Shown here piece by piece: positions 24,932 through 54,992 of a DNA stretch of 64,000 nucleotides; position 1 is the stretch's first letter; every line of letters starts with the position of its first letter. The DNA comes from Castor canadensis. Taxonomy: Eukaryota; Chordata; Mammalia; Rodentia; Castoridae. The stretch is taken from assembly GCF_047511655.1 (NCBI RefSeq), contig NC_133393.1, forward strand, positions 155,015,779 to 155,079,778, in the 5' to 3' direction. A program made the position numbers and the translations under genes. Below the pieces are notes generated by a model, which saw only the letters and a program-made list of their open reading frames with translations, had not been told where the DNA came from and searched no databases.

Positions 24932-25930
24932 TAAAACCACACTAAGATTCCACCTCACCCCTGTTAGAATAGCCATCATCAGCAACACCACCAACAACAG
25001 GTGTTGGCGAGGATGCGGGGAAAAAGGAACCCTCTTACACTGTTGGTGGGAATGTAGACTAGTACAACCACTCTGGAAAAAAATTTGGAGGCTACTTAAA
25101 AAGCTGGACATCGATCTACCATTTGATCCAGCAATACCACTCTTGGGGATATACCCAAAATACTGTTACTCCAGAGGCACCTGCACATCCATGTTTATTG
25201 CGGCACTATTCACAATAGCCAAGTTATGGAAACAGCCAAGATGCCCCACCACTGACGAATGGATTAAGAAAATGTGGTATCTATACACAATGGAATTTTA
25301 TGCAGCCATGAAGAAGAACGAAATGTTATCATTCGCTGGTAAATGGATGGAATTGGAGAACATCATTCTGAGTGAGGTTAGCCTGGCTCAAAAAACCAAA
25401 AATCGTATGTTCTCCCTCATATGTGGACATTAAATCAAGGGCAAACACAACAAGGGGATTGGACTATGAGCACATGATAAAAGCGAGAGCACACAAGGGA
25501 GGGGTGAGGATAGGTAAGACACCTAAAAAACTAGCTAGCATTTGTTGCCCTTAATGCAGAGAAACTAAAGCAGATACCTTAAAGCAACTGAGGCCAATAG
25601 GAAAAGGGGACCAGGAACTAGAGAAAAGGTTAGATCAAAAAGAATTAACCTAGAAGGTAACACCCACGCACAGGAAATCAATGTGAGTCAATGCCCTGTA
25701 TAGCTATCCTTATCTCAACCAGCAAAACCCCTTGTTCCTTCCTATTATTGCTTATACTCTCTCTACAACAAAATTAGAGATAAGGGCAAAATAGTTTCTG
25801 CTGGGTATTGAGGGGGGGAGCGGGAGGGGGTGGAGTGGGTGGTAAGGGAGGGGGTAGGGGCAGGGGGGAGAAATAAACCAAGCCTTGTATGCACATATGA
25901 ATAATAAAAGAAAAATGAAAAAAAAAAAAA
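24932..25930 (+). mobile_element. 5'-truncated young L1 insertion with intact target-site duplication
   Basis: It aligns end to end with the 3' kilobase of the 18.8-20.4 kb L1 and ends in a long A tail. The 15-bp duplication AAGATGTCAGAGCAA is perfect (24917-24931 and 25931-25945). ORF2 C-terminal codons stay open from 25143 to 25433. Relative to the other copy it lacks 9 nt near 25161, which keeps the frame. Confidence 0.93.
25808..25875 (+). repeat. G-rich tract of the L1 3' UTR
   Basis: Several G runs of three to seven (gagggggggagc, gagggggtgg, agggggtagggg) lie at the same place as in the sister L1. Confidence 0.7.
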
Positions 25931-25945
25931 AAGATGTCAGAGCAA

Positions 25946-26799
25946 GAGTGTGGTGCAGTCTAACACAGGAAGGAGTACCATTTTATCCTTGTACCACATG
26001 GGGACTGTTCTCTCATTTGCTAGTTGGCATGGTCCAGCATTGTCTGAGAATAGCCTCATTAGGTTTTCTGAACCTCCAAAAATGATTGTTACTGTAGTCA
26101 TTTTGCAGGACTATCTACATGAGTGACCTTTTGGGGTACAAGGAGAACATTCAGGAATGAATATTGTACACAACACACTTGCTGACTGCTTGGCCCTCTT
26201 CTGCCTGTGTCCTTAGCCTGAGCCCTACTGGCCTCCCTGTTGTTCCTAGAATGGACTAGCGTACTTTAGCACTTAGTGTTCTTTTAGCTGGAACATTCTC
26301 CCTGAGGACATCTGCACAGCTTGCTCCCTCGTTCCCAAGGTCACTATCGTCCCCAGTCGGCTGGGCCTTCCCTGGCCTCCCACAGAACATCTGTTCCTGA
26401 AGTGTCTTATCCCTACCAGACACTCCCTCTCATATTGATCTAGTCGCTTTCCTTCTGTGTCCCCACTGGAAGGAATGCTCTGGGAGAGCAGGGACTTTGT
26501 TTTTGTCCACAGCTGTGGATACAGTACCTTGTATCCTGGGGCTGAGCCCATGCGTGGTATGCAACTAAGCAAGGAATGAATGGTTCCCAGCTTTGGCTCC
26601 TTCTGTGTTTTGTCGTTTACAAATGCTTCATTTTTTTAGTGTGCATCTCGAAAGTCAAGCCTAAAAACAATGGGCAGCAGAGTCACCATTTCCATCCTGA
26701 GTTTGGGTATATCTTCATGATAAATGATGTCTTCAGTTACAAACACAAATCACGTGCTCTTACCTGCCAGTCTCACCGATGACTTCTTTCCTCCCATAG
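25946..26799. other. unique sequence leading to the first PPARA coding exon
   Basis: No repeats are recognised. A pyrimidine-rich tract and the 3' splice site lie at its right end. Confidence 0.6.
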
Positions 26800-26838
26800 A
26801 TTGGAGCTCAGTGGTGTGACCAGGTCCTTCTAGGCAAC

Positions 26839-45517
<18,679 letters not shown>

Positions 45518-48500
45518 TGTCTTCCAGACGCTCCACCACCTCCACTCTCTGAGACAAGGAGAAATGGGAGCAGCGCGGATTTGCACAATGTCCACCCTCT
45601 TAGCCTCAGAGACGGAGCTCTTGTCCACATCTTTCCTTTTTCAACTAGCACTTCTAAGAGCGTGCCTGTTACTTAAAGGCTGGTGATGGGAGGCCAGTCG
45701 TCAGGACATGGAAAATTCAGTCCCTGGTCTGATTTTAACTGGCTCTGTGTTAATCAGTGCACCTTTCTTTGTATCACATTAGTAATTTGCCACTTAATTA
45801 ATGGGTGACCTCAAAGTACGTGCTCTGTTCCCTCCTTACCTTCCTTCTGGCTGTGGTGCTCTCATATAATGTGGAAAACTAATCAGCACTTTTTTTTTTA
45901 ACAACCTTTATAATCCTATAAACCTTGATGTATCCAAAGTTAGATATTTAAAACACAGCAAAATATTTATTTGGAAGACTTCTGTTTCCCAAATCTGTAG
46001 AAAGACAATGTGCTACTTTTTAATCACAGGATTGAGAATTTTCGAGAACAATTTGCTAAGCTATCAAGATGCAGCCCCATTGTTTCCTTCTCCAGTTCAC
46101 TGTCTCCATGGTTGTAAGGAAGTATGTGGGAATGCCCATTTCCAGGTTTGTGAGAAGATCTCAGCTAGCTGTATCCCAAGACCCCTCTGGATGATTTAAG
46201 TTAGTGTCTGGTAAGCAGGGTCAGCATAGAAAGAGCAGGTGTTCTCCTCCCCCACCCCTGTTCCTAGCAAACCTAGGAACAGAGCTGCTGGTGGGCATGA
46301 CAGTGCTCTTAGGGACAAACTGACAAGTGGTTTGTTAATGTTCCTCCAGGCTCTAATTGGCAGCTCCTTTGTCTTTTTCTGAATTGCCTTTTAAAATAGA
46401 TTTAAAAAAAAAAAAAAACTCAATGGTGATAGATACTACTTGGAGTGGAGGTGTGGCAAATGTGACTTTGTCACCTGGGCTGGGAGGGGCCGACCACCCT
46501 GGAGAACAAGAGTGGGGGTGAAGTGTCCTTCAACTGGCAGTTGTACCCAGTCCCAGATTTCACTGCAGTTGGTTATTTTTGGTTTTTTACAAAGATGTAG
46601 TCACTTCCCCATTTCCCACTATATATAAGGTAGTTTTTCAACATCTAAATACTAGTTTTAGCCTCAAAGATCAACTTGTGAACCCCAGTTCAATAGGAAA
46701 AGCAACGTGGACTGCGGTTATTTGACTAGAACCTTTGAACCTGGAGATACTCTCTGTTCACCTGCCTGATAAATTGGTGCACAGAAAATTTTCGGCCGCC
46801 CCTCCAGCTGGATGGAGCCTGCCAGCACCCTTGCCCACATTGCGGGTGGAGGGCCGCTAGTTACATCCTTCATGCCCCTCTCCCACCTTTAGAAAGTTTG
46901 GTTCTTCTGCGGTCATTCTTTATTGTTAAAGGATGATTAGGATTGATACTGATAAAGGTCCCAAGGTCATCACTGGGAAAATAGTCAGTAGAAGGAGCAA
47001 GAGCACTGTGAGACTTCACAGTGACAAAAGTGAAAATTAGGATTAGTACATCCTTTTTACAAATTGCACTTTGTGGTTTCCTTCCTTCTTCCCTTCTCTT
47101 TCTTTTTCTAAGAGCCAATCAAAGGCTCTGTTGAGCAGTAGCAGCGGTCTACCCCCGTGTCTTAGGAACTAGAAGCAGAGAAAACTGTTTTCATATATGA
47201 ATCCAGCAAAAGCCATCCTCATTCAGGAAGAAAGTAGCTTTTGTGTCACATGGCACATCCATTTCCATGTCCCTTCCTGCAATGAGGGCTCCTGACACTG
47301 AGGAAATGCCAGGGCTGGCTGGTCCAGAGCTTGGGGATCAGAGGTGGATTCCAACACCATGTTTCTGTTGCCTCCCTGACCACACAGCCCCTGCTCTGAC
47401 GTACCCTTGACAATACCACGCCAGCGTCTGCCTTGGAAAGCGAGACTCTAGACAGACCTGGGCTTTTGGGGGAGTTGTGCATCTGCTTAAATTTTCATAA
47501 AACTTACAACAAGTAGCACCTTATTTTATGCTTTCCACAGTAACTGCCAAGCTGACTGTCAAATTCTTCATAGCCCATCTGAGTGCTCAGCAAGGTTAGT
47601 GAGCTGCACTTGGTTCTCTGAGGACCTGGTGAGATATCCCCAGTAATGTCCCCAGGGAAACCAGGAAGGAGGCCACATGACCTCATTTTCAGAGTCATTT
47701 GATGTTGCTCACTTCCATTAATGGGAAGGAAAATCACATGTCCCAATTATCTAAGCATTGAGTCACTCATGACCACTAAATGTTAGAATATTTTGGGTCA
47801 CCTAATCAAAGATTTCTCAGGGTATTGATAATCCAGTATAGGCTAATTATGCACCAGTGCCAAATACTGTAGCATTTCAAATAGGAACTGTTGAAAGAGG
47901 GTATTTACTATTTGCTAGGTGTCCAGAGACATCAGCAGAAAGCACCATGGACACCATACCAGAGTCACAGGGCTCTAGACCACAAGCGTGGACGCACCTC
48001 CCCAGCAGTTAGGGTGAAGACTCTCCAACTGACCAGGTCTCCACTTTCTCAACTATCAACAGCAAAAGCGCCAGGCTCCTCAGAGACCTCAAAATGATCA
48101 AGCAGCCTTGGTCTCACGTGCTGACCAGAATGGACAACCTTGGCACAGCCAAGACGTGCAAAGCTCAGGATCAGATGTGGTCCTCTCCACCGTCCACCAT
48201 GGGTCTGGCAGCGTATCCCTCCTCCCTCGCCTCCTGGAGTTTCCAGCCAAGTGAACCACACGTGGAGTTCTGTACCCACCACACTTTGGGCCTCCTGTGC
48301 CAACCAGAACAGACCACCAAGCAGTCTTCACTAAGCAGCTAACAGCCTCTAGCACTTTAGTGGCCCCACGACTGTCAGATGCATTGCTTGCAAAAAGAAA
48401 TGAGAAAATGGATTTTTATGTCATAGATAGCAAATTGACCTGGGTTGGTTTTTTTTTTTGCTAGTTTGGGTCAAATGTGAAAAACCTCCAGGTTTCTCTC

Positions 48501-50135
48501 TAGAGAAAGAACTACAGTGGCCTCCTCCTCTCTTGCCTTTCTTTCCCTGCCCACATCAAATTCAGTGAACTGATCCAGCATCACATGGGGTACAAGCCAG
48601 CCCAGGAACCACGTGCCCTGCCTCCTAGGAGTGGTGAGGCCAGGGTAGGGGCATGTGGTCTGAGTTCCTTGGCCTGCAGGGGACACTCTATGTCCTAAGG
48701 TACTCTAAGTACCTTCCCAGGGCTTTCAGGCTTCAACTCTGCCTTAAGTCTGACAAGGCCAGACTGAAGGTCTGTGAGTGCTGGCCTCTTCCTGGTAAAG
48801 TTGTCACTTTTGGAAAATCCGCTCTTTTAAAGGCACAGCCAGTTGCTTTTCTAGGCCTAAAACAAAATGTACCTCACGATGGACAAATGCCGCTTAGCAC
48901 CCGTTCTGGTGAGTCAACAGCATTATTCATGTCCAGTGCCACTATTTCCTACACTGAGTAGGAAAAGGATTGTGTCAATAGCTGCGCCTTAAATACTGTG
49001 ATGAGTCTTTTTAAATATCCTAATGCGGATAGTTGACTAACTTCCGATCACGCATCTAATAACGAGCATCTGGAATCTTTGAAGTCAGTGTTAATGGCTG
49101 CGTACGTTAAAAGCCTGGCTCGTGAACGTGCAAGAAACAACTGACAGGCAACTGCTCACGTGTATGTCCTGCCCCAAGCTGGCCATTTCTCCTGAGCCAG
49201 GCAATTTATACCACTGTGCAAATCCACCCCCTTTGCCATACTTCATATGTAAGTCTGTCTGTCCTCTCTTCTGCCACCCAGGCTTTCTTAGACCCGTTAG
49301 GGGTCACCGACTTCATACCACAGTGTTTTGATCAAGACCATCACCTATTCCTGTTTAGCTAACAGCTATCTGCTCTTCAGGGAATAATTACTGATAGATT
49401 ATTACCAAAGAACTTTAGGAACCTGAACTATTCTGATGGAAATTATTTGCACCTACTGGCTCTCTGGTAGCTTCTGGATGGCCCAACCCAAAGCACACAG
49501 CAGAGGCCACAGACCCCCGAGTCTCCCATTTGTCATTTCCAGTATCATAGCCAAATTTCTTCTTGGTGTCATTGTAACACCCTCTGGGATCCACAGTGCC
49601 ATTATGCTGAGCCCCTAGCGGGGAGGGTTTCACAGGCACATGAGGACGAGCAAGGACTGGCTTGATTTCTTGCCACCTGCTCACCGCTGTTCTAGGTGCC
49701 TTATTCTCTCCAAGCACTTGGGGACTTTCTGTCCTTTGCCTTCTATGTAAACAGAGCAGTTCCAAGTAGGAATTGTGGAGCTGGCTCCGGTGTCCTTTCC
49801 GACCTCACAGTTCTATCCAGGTATGGGGGCACCCAAGACCTCAGGAATCCAGGATGTGCAGAGAGGGCAAAGGTAATTTTTCTAGTCACATTAACTGATT
49901 GGTTCCAGACAATTAGAAAATGGCTATAACATAACCTTAATTTTTTAAATCTTGGGTCTTCATTTTCCTATTAGGAGATTGAACTGACAGTATGTATTGA
50001 TTTATATCCTGAATTTTATGGGAACTTACATGTTTGGAATGTCCTACTGTAAGACTGATGAATGTAAAGACTTAATTTCAGGGTATAGTTTTGCCTTAAT
50101 GGTTTTAAAAAATAAACTGTTTTAAAAACTTATTT
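45518..50135 (+). other. PPARA: probable PPARA 3' UTR (about 4.6 kb, SINE-free)
   Basis: From the stop codon to the AATAAA at 50111 I see no SINE, no L1 and no convincing ORF, although SINEs occur every few kb elsewhere; the next one starts at about 50331. PPARA is known for a very long 3' UTR in human. I therefore read the stretch as one terminal exon. The exact cleavage site is inferred. Confidence 0.75.
50111..50116 (+). terminator. PPARA: PPARA polyadenylation signal AATAAA
   Basis: This is the only canonical AATAAA I noticed between the PPARA stop codon and the CDPF1 terminal exon in an otherwise repeat-free stretch. TGTAA elements lie about 60-80 nt upstream, and a TG-rich stretch (tttggtgagttctg) starts about 15 nt downstream, as expected around a cleavage site. 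Confidence 0.7.
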
Positions 50136-50330
50136 GGTGAGTTCTGAGTAATGCTGAAACTTGTTTGATTTGCACCAGCCAACCCCTAAAACCCCCCAGT
50201 GTCTTGCTTTTAGTTTCACACTCGCCTGACCAGGCCCTCATGTAAAGGGTCCCTTTTTGTCCTTCCATGGACAGAATGTGATATCCATGCATCTAATGTA
50301 CATGAAACAAGATGCTTTTAAAAGTGTGGG

Positions 50331-50550
50331 CACCTGTGGGGCACCAGGTAGCTCACGCCTGTCATCCTAGCTACTCAGGAGGCAGAGATCACAGAGGATC
50401 AAAGTTTGAAGCCAGCCTGGGCAAACGGTTTGCCAAAATCTCAAAAATATTCAGTACAAAAAAGGGCTTGTGGAGTGGCTCAAGTGGCCTAGCAAGTGTG
50501 AGGTTCTGAATTCAAGTCCCAGTACAGCCAAAAGATATATAAATAAATGT
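50331..50550 (+). repeat. composite 7SL/tRNA SINE
   Basis: The head 'gcaccaggtagctcacgcct' is followed by a tRNA part with a small deletion ('gctcaagtggcctagcaagt'). It is the first SINE after the PPARA stop codon. Confidence 0.88.
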
Positions 50551-51490
50551 AAGCATCTTAAAATAAAACCCCAAGCACGCATCAGTCAGAAGCTCTTTAT
50601 CCAGTCACATCTCAAAATGACTACAAAGGAAGACAGAGAAAGCTCCAGCTCTGCCAACTCTAAGCAAACACATGGTGGCCTACCCGGGACCAGGGGACAG
50701 GGTATCATGGAACACCCAGCAGGCTGTAGGGTGGGCTTCACAGCACCAAAAAGTGACTTTCAGATGGCAAAGGAGTGTGAGTGAAGGAAGCCCCTCCACC
50801 ACCCCACATCCTGACTTGGGGATGCAAGAGAAGGGAATGGGGCCTGATCTGGGACCAGGCAGAGTAGCTGAAAACGCTGGACACCTACTCCTAGCTTCCA
50901 GGCCTGGCCCAGGAGGTCCATGGAAATGTCCCTACCTGCTGTCTGTCCCAGAGCATCTGCAAGAATGTCCCCACCCATTGCCTGGCTCACAATGACTGTA
51001 GGAATGCTGGGTCTTCAGTGTCTCAGTGGAAGGATTACTTTGCGAACATAGCTGGTTCTTTGGGTTCTTAGTCATAAATACAATACAAGGTCAGGATTTA
51101 AAACATTTTCTGGGCATCACGCAGGGTGTGAATTAAAGACTTCTCTCACCTCCAGCCCTGCCATTGGCTTCCGAGGCAGCCTCTGAAGCTGATTTCCTAG
51201 ACCGGGCACAGAAGACAGGATGGCCCTGTGCCACGCCGCCCACCAAGAACAGCTAGGGCTCTTCTGATGTGAACTTGAAGGAGGCTTCCCCTCCCTTACT
51301 CCAGGTCTTTGCCCTGAGAGCAGCTCTGGAGCTCCAGCTGAGTGGTCTGGCCTTGGGGCCTCCTCTCAGTCGGTTCCCCCAGCCTTCCAGGCTATACGTG
51401 CTGCTCGCAGTGGTGCAGGGAAAGCCCAGGCATGCAGCTCCCAGCTGGGCACCATCCCTACTGGGCAGGGAGCTGTACTCAGGTCCACAG
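50551..51490. other. gap between PPARA and CDPF1
   Basis: It includes the undefined CDPF1 3' UTR. No repeat or other gene is recognised. The 110- and 115-codon ORFs opposite each other at 51253-51616 are shadows of GC-rich sequence. Confidence 0.5.
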
Positions 51491-51625
51491 TCAGGGCTGG
51501 CTGGAGGGCCTCTTGGAGGCAGCTGTCCTTGTTGCCATGTCTCGCTGAATTTCCTGAGGGAAATCACCAATGTTCTCCTGGACACAAGGGAGGCAGAATC
51601 TCCTGGAGTAGAATAAGCTGCATTC
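51491..51625 (-). CDS. CDPF1: CDPF1 last coding exon
   Basis: The acceptor is cctttcag. The exon encodes ECSLFYSRRFCLPCVQEN and a variable basic tail to a stop at 51491-51493. No canonical minus-strand AATAAA was found in the following 1.3 kb towards the PPARA poly(A) site, so the 3' end is undefined. Confidence 0.92.
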   Translation of the reverse strand, partial: ECSLFYSRRFCLPCVQENIGDFPQEIQRDMATRTAASKRPSSQP

Positions 51626-53868
51626 CTGAAAGGAGGAAAAGGAGCTGGTTCCCCAGGGACATGGCATGGCCTCTCCTGGGACCCCTTCTACCACACGTGG
51701 AAGGCTGGCCAGGGCTCTCAAAAGGCACAGGGTAGCCAGACTAGCAAGAGGAACAAGGGCCTAAGGGCTATCAGGATGTCCAGAAAATGGGCAATGAAGG
51801 CCTGGCTCCCCAGGGAGGGAACAGCTGGGACAAGAAAGGGTCTCCAGGCCTGGCTCTGCCCCTCCACAAAGTGAAGCAACAACGATGGGAAGCTCTAGCC
51901 CAGGCCACACCCAAAGTTAGAAACCCCTGAATTCTCCTGCTGCGGCTTATCACAGAGGGACAGAGTCATGGTTCCTGGCACCTGCCTGGTGCCAAGAACA
52001 TCCAGAGATAGGAGAGACAGCCCCACAGACCAAAGAGGCCATGGACGAGTGCCTGGTATAGGCAGGCGACAAGAACTGTCCAACTGTGCCCATTCTCCTT
52101 TATAGCCTTCAACACTAACACAGCTGCCCGGGCCCCTTTGCAACTGGAATGGCCATGTGACTAAGTTAGGTTAGGGGTGTCACTGGCAGCCACTTCCTGG
52201 TCACACTCCCTCAAAGGAATAAGGATGTGCTCCCCGGTTCCTTTGTGCTGGGTGGGATGTAGATGTGATGGTGGTAGCTGCAACAACCATCGGTGGGCCC
52301 ATGTGGATATGGTGTATTGAGGATGGCAGTGGTGAACCCCTAGTCATAGCCAGGACTGCCTGTTACAGACTCTTCTATAGAAGAAAATAGGTCAATAACT
52401 ACATCTTATTTAAGCCTCAATATTGTGGGGGTCTGTGTCCATGTGTAAACTAATAGAAGATTGTCCTTCCTGTAGTTCCTAGAAGCAAACTGCCATGGAG
52501 ACTCGCTCGCTAACAATCTGCCCTTTACTCCAAGCAGGGGTTTCTGATGCTCTCATGTTCGTGTGGCCATCCCCTCTGCTCACTAAGGGCATCTCAATCC
52601 CAAGACGTAGTGTTCAGGGCTGCTGGTAGACAGCACCACTGGCCCCTCCCACCTTTCCATTCCTAACTTCCCAGCTGCTTCAATCCCTCCCCATATTTTA
52701 CCTCATCAGCCTGACCCTGGAGCGACCTTGTGTGCACTGCTGCCCTCTCCTCACCCAGTAACTGGAGGCTCCCAATCCCTAGGCAAGGACAGGCAGCCCA
52801 GCTGGGCTGAGCGTCATACGCACCGGGCCCACACACACCAGCTTGCTGCACACGCTGCACCGCGCACCAAGAACCAGGAACCGGCCCTTATCCGAGGTGA
52901 AGGGGTCCTTCATGATGTAGCTCTCCTCCAGGAGGCTGTAGGGAAGGCCACAGGTCTGCTGATGGCACTGGCTGTGGCCATGGTGCTGACTGCACAGCAG
53001 TGGCAGCAGGACATCCCTGGGGCCTGCACACCTGCCTAGACTCAGCAGGGGAGGAACAAGACCACCTGTGCCACAGGGTAGTGGCAGAAAAGCCAGCACC
53101 TGCGGCCAGGTGGGACTCAAAATCTGACATGGCCTCAGTTCAATGTCAGTAGAGAGAGAGCAAAACCCTCCTTGGCACCTTGACAGCAAAGAGACCGAAG
53201 TCAGGTGGAGACCAGTCCCCTGCCACTGTGTCCCTTGTCAGTACTGCAATGGTCAGCTTCCCCACATGTGGCATTTGATAAAGGATGAGCTAGAGGCCAA
53301 GAAATAAGCCCAGGACCATCTCCACACCCGCCTGCTCTAGGCAGACCAGAGAAGCTCTCCTTAGGTATCACTCCCACTATGCAGGACACAAGGAAGATGG
53401 GGATCCCACCAGAAAGTCACTTGCAAAGATGGCAACAGGGCCAACCTCAAATGAAGAGGCCACCATGGTTTCTCTGCTCCCCAGTGCTAGGTGGTTCCAT
53501 CCCAGGCCACTTCACTTCTACCCCATAGCTGCAGCAGGTGTTGAACTCTGGACTGTACCTAAAGGAGGCGCTGGAGGTCCTAAAGAATCAGGCAGCTCTC
53601 AGGCCTTGCCCAGGGCCTCTTCAAGTCACCTGGAGCATTCAGAGGCTGGGCAGGGGCCAGGCCTAAGCACAATACCTAAGCCTGGTGTGAGACTCCGCCT
53701 GCCAAACAGCCCTCAGCAAGGCCTTCCCTAGCAATGGCCCGAAGTGTATACTCACACAACAGACTGGGTGTTGGGCGGCTTCTGCCCCACATAGCTGTAT
53801 GGTGCTGTCAAGGCACAGAGCTGGCACTCAAACACACCCAGGGGACGGCAATCTGCCTCAGACGCCAT
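51491..53868 (-). CDS. CDPF1: CDPF1, cysteine-rich DPF motif domain-containing protein 1 (three coding exons, 119 aa)
   Basis: On the minus strand the coding sequence joins 53868-53756, 52935-52824 and 51625-51491, for 360 nt or 119 codons plus stop. Both introns are GT-AG. The protein starts MASEADCRPLGVFECQLC, has the DPF motif at 48-50 (IMKDPFTSDK) and cysteine pairs 15/18, 64/67, 72/77 and 86/89, which look like metal-binding knuckles. The human protein is about 123 aa as I remember it; this one ends a few residues earlier after a divergent basic tail (TRTAASKRPSSQP). Its molecular function is not established, and I infer a small zinc-binding protein only from the cysteine spacing. The gene lies convergent to PPARA, as in human. 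The ATG is the first base triplet after a 3' splice site, so translation starts at the very beginning of exon 2. Confidence 0.93.
51626..52823 (-). other. CDPF1: CDPF1 intron between coding exons 2 and 3
   Basis: The 1198-nt intron has an old DNA-transposon-like trace at about 52150-52310 ('ggatgtagatgtgatggtgg'). Otherwise nothing can be named. Confidence 0.65.
52824..52935 (-). CDS. CDPF1: CDPF1 second coding exon
   Basis: The 112-nt exon follows the acceptor ccctacag. Its first C completes Val38. It encodes LLEESYIMKDPFTSDK and the CSVC and LVC cysteines to Pro75, then donor gtgcgt. Confidence 0.92.
52936..53755 (-). other. CDPF1: CDPF1 intron between coding exons 1 and 2
   Basis: The 820-nt intron is unique-looking. 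No features are seen. Confidence 0.7.
53756..53868 (-). CDS. CDPF1: CDPF1 first coding exon
   Basis: The minus-strand acceptor (ttgaccttgcag) immediately precedes the ATG at 53868. The exon codes 37 codons plus 2 nt up to Val38, then donor gtgagt. It has a good start context, with G at +4. It carries Cys7 and the first CxxC pair (Cys15, Cys18). Confidence 0.9.
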
Positions 53869-54431
53869 CTGCAAGGTCAAGAGACAGGGCACATCAGAAC
53901 CAAGAGCCACCACCATCATGAAGCCTCCGCAGCCACTACACACTTCTCACCCAACGCAAGTCCCCTTATAGACAAGGAACCTCACATTTGAGCAACTGAG
54001 AGACCTGCCCAAAGTCCCAGGATTTTCAAGTGCACGTGAGATGGACCTCATGCTTGGCTTTAAAAGAGTGAAATTATAAGGTGTGCTTTTACCCCAAAGT
54101 AATAAAATCAGAAATCAGTAGCAGAAAGATACCTAGAAATCCTTTAGATACTTGAAAATGAAACACTGTGTTTCTGAAAAAACATAGTTCAAAGAAAAAG
54201 TTATAAATTAGAAAATATTTTGAACTAAACAAAAACTAAAACTACACATATCAAAATGTACAGAATGTGGCTTAAGTGGAGCTTAGAGGGAAATTTCTAT
54301 CTTTAAATGTTTACATTAGGAAAGAATGCTTAAAATCATTCATGTAAGTGTTAATTTCTTAAGAAGCTAGAAAAAAGCAAATTATACCTAACATATGTAG
54401 AAAAAATAATTTAAAAAGACCAAAACAAAAC

Positions 54432-54762
54432 AGGCCAGGCACTGTGGTTCATATTTATAATCCTAGCTACTTGAGAGGCAGAAATTGGGAAGATCACAGT
54501 TCAAGACTAGCATGAACAGTTAGAGAGACCGTCTCAATAAATAAGCTTGGTATGGTGGTGTACGCCTGTTATTCCAGCTACATGAGAGGCCATAGTTAGG
54601 AGACTATGGTCTGAGGCCAGCTCCAGGCAAAAACATGAAATCCTATCCGAAAAGTAATTAAAAAGCAAAAAAGGGCCAGGGGTGTGGTTCAAGCGGTAAA
54701 ATACCTACGCAAGGCCCTAAGTTCAAAAATCCCAGTAAAAATAAATAAATAAATAAAAACAT
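54432..54762 (+). repeat. three-unit SINE: two 7SL-like monomers plus one tRNA monomer
   Basis: B1-like units lie at about 54432 and 54545. The junction gtctcaataaataagcttgg is close to the other trimers. A tRNA monomer and (AAAT)n tail follow. Confidence 0.85.
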
Positions 54763-54798
54763 ATCAAAAAATAGAAAAAATATCAATAACATCAAAGG

Positions 54799-54992
54799 TG
54801 CCAGACTGGGTGTAGTGGTGCATTCCTGTAATCCCAGCAACTCTCCAGGCAGAGGCAGGAGGGTCTCAAGTTCAAGGCCCTGATAAGGTTATCCAGACCC
54901 AATCTCATAAACAAAATAAAAACAAAAGAGGTGTGGCTCAAGTGGTAGAGGACTTGCCTAACAAGTGCAAAGCCTCAAATACAGAAAACAAA
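54799..54992 (+). repeat. composite 7SL/tRNA SINE, diverged
   Basis: The head is gactgggtgtagtggtgcat. The tRNA part is gtgtggctcaagtggtagag. Confidence 0.8.

Noticed and set aside
45806-45818. Possible DR1 PPAR response element (tgacctcaaagta) in the 3' UTR
   Set aside because: Only one half-site fits the consensus; the second half does not.
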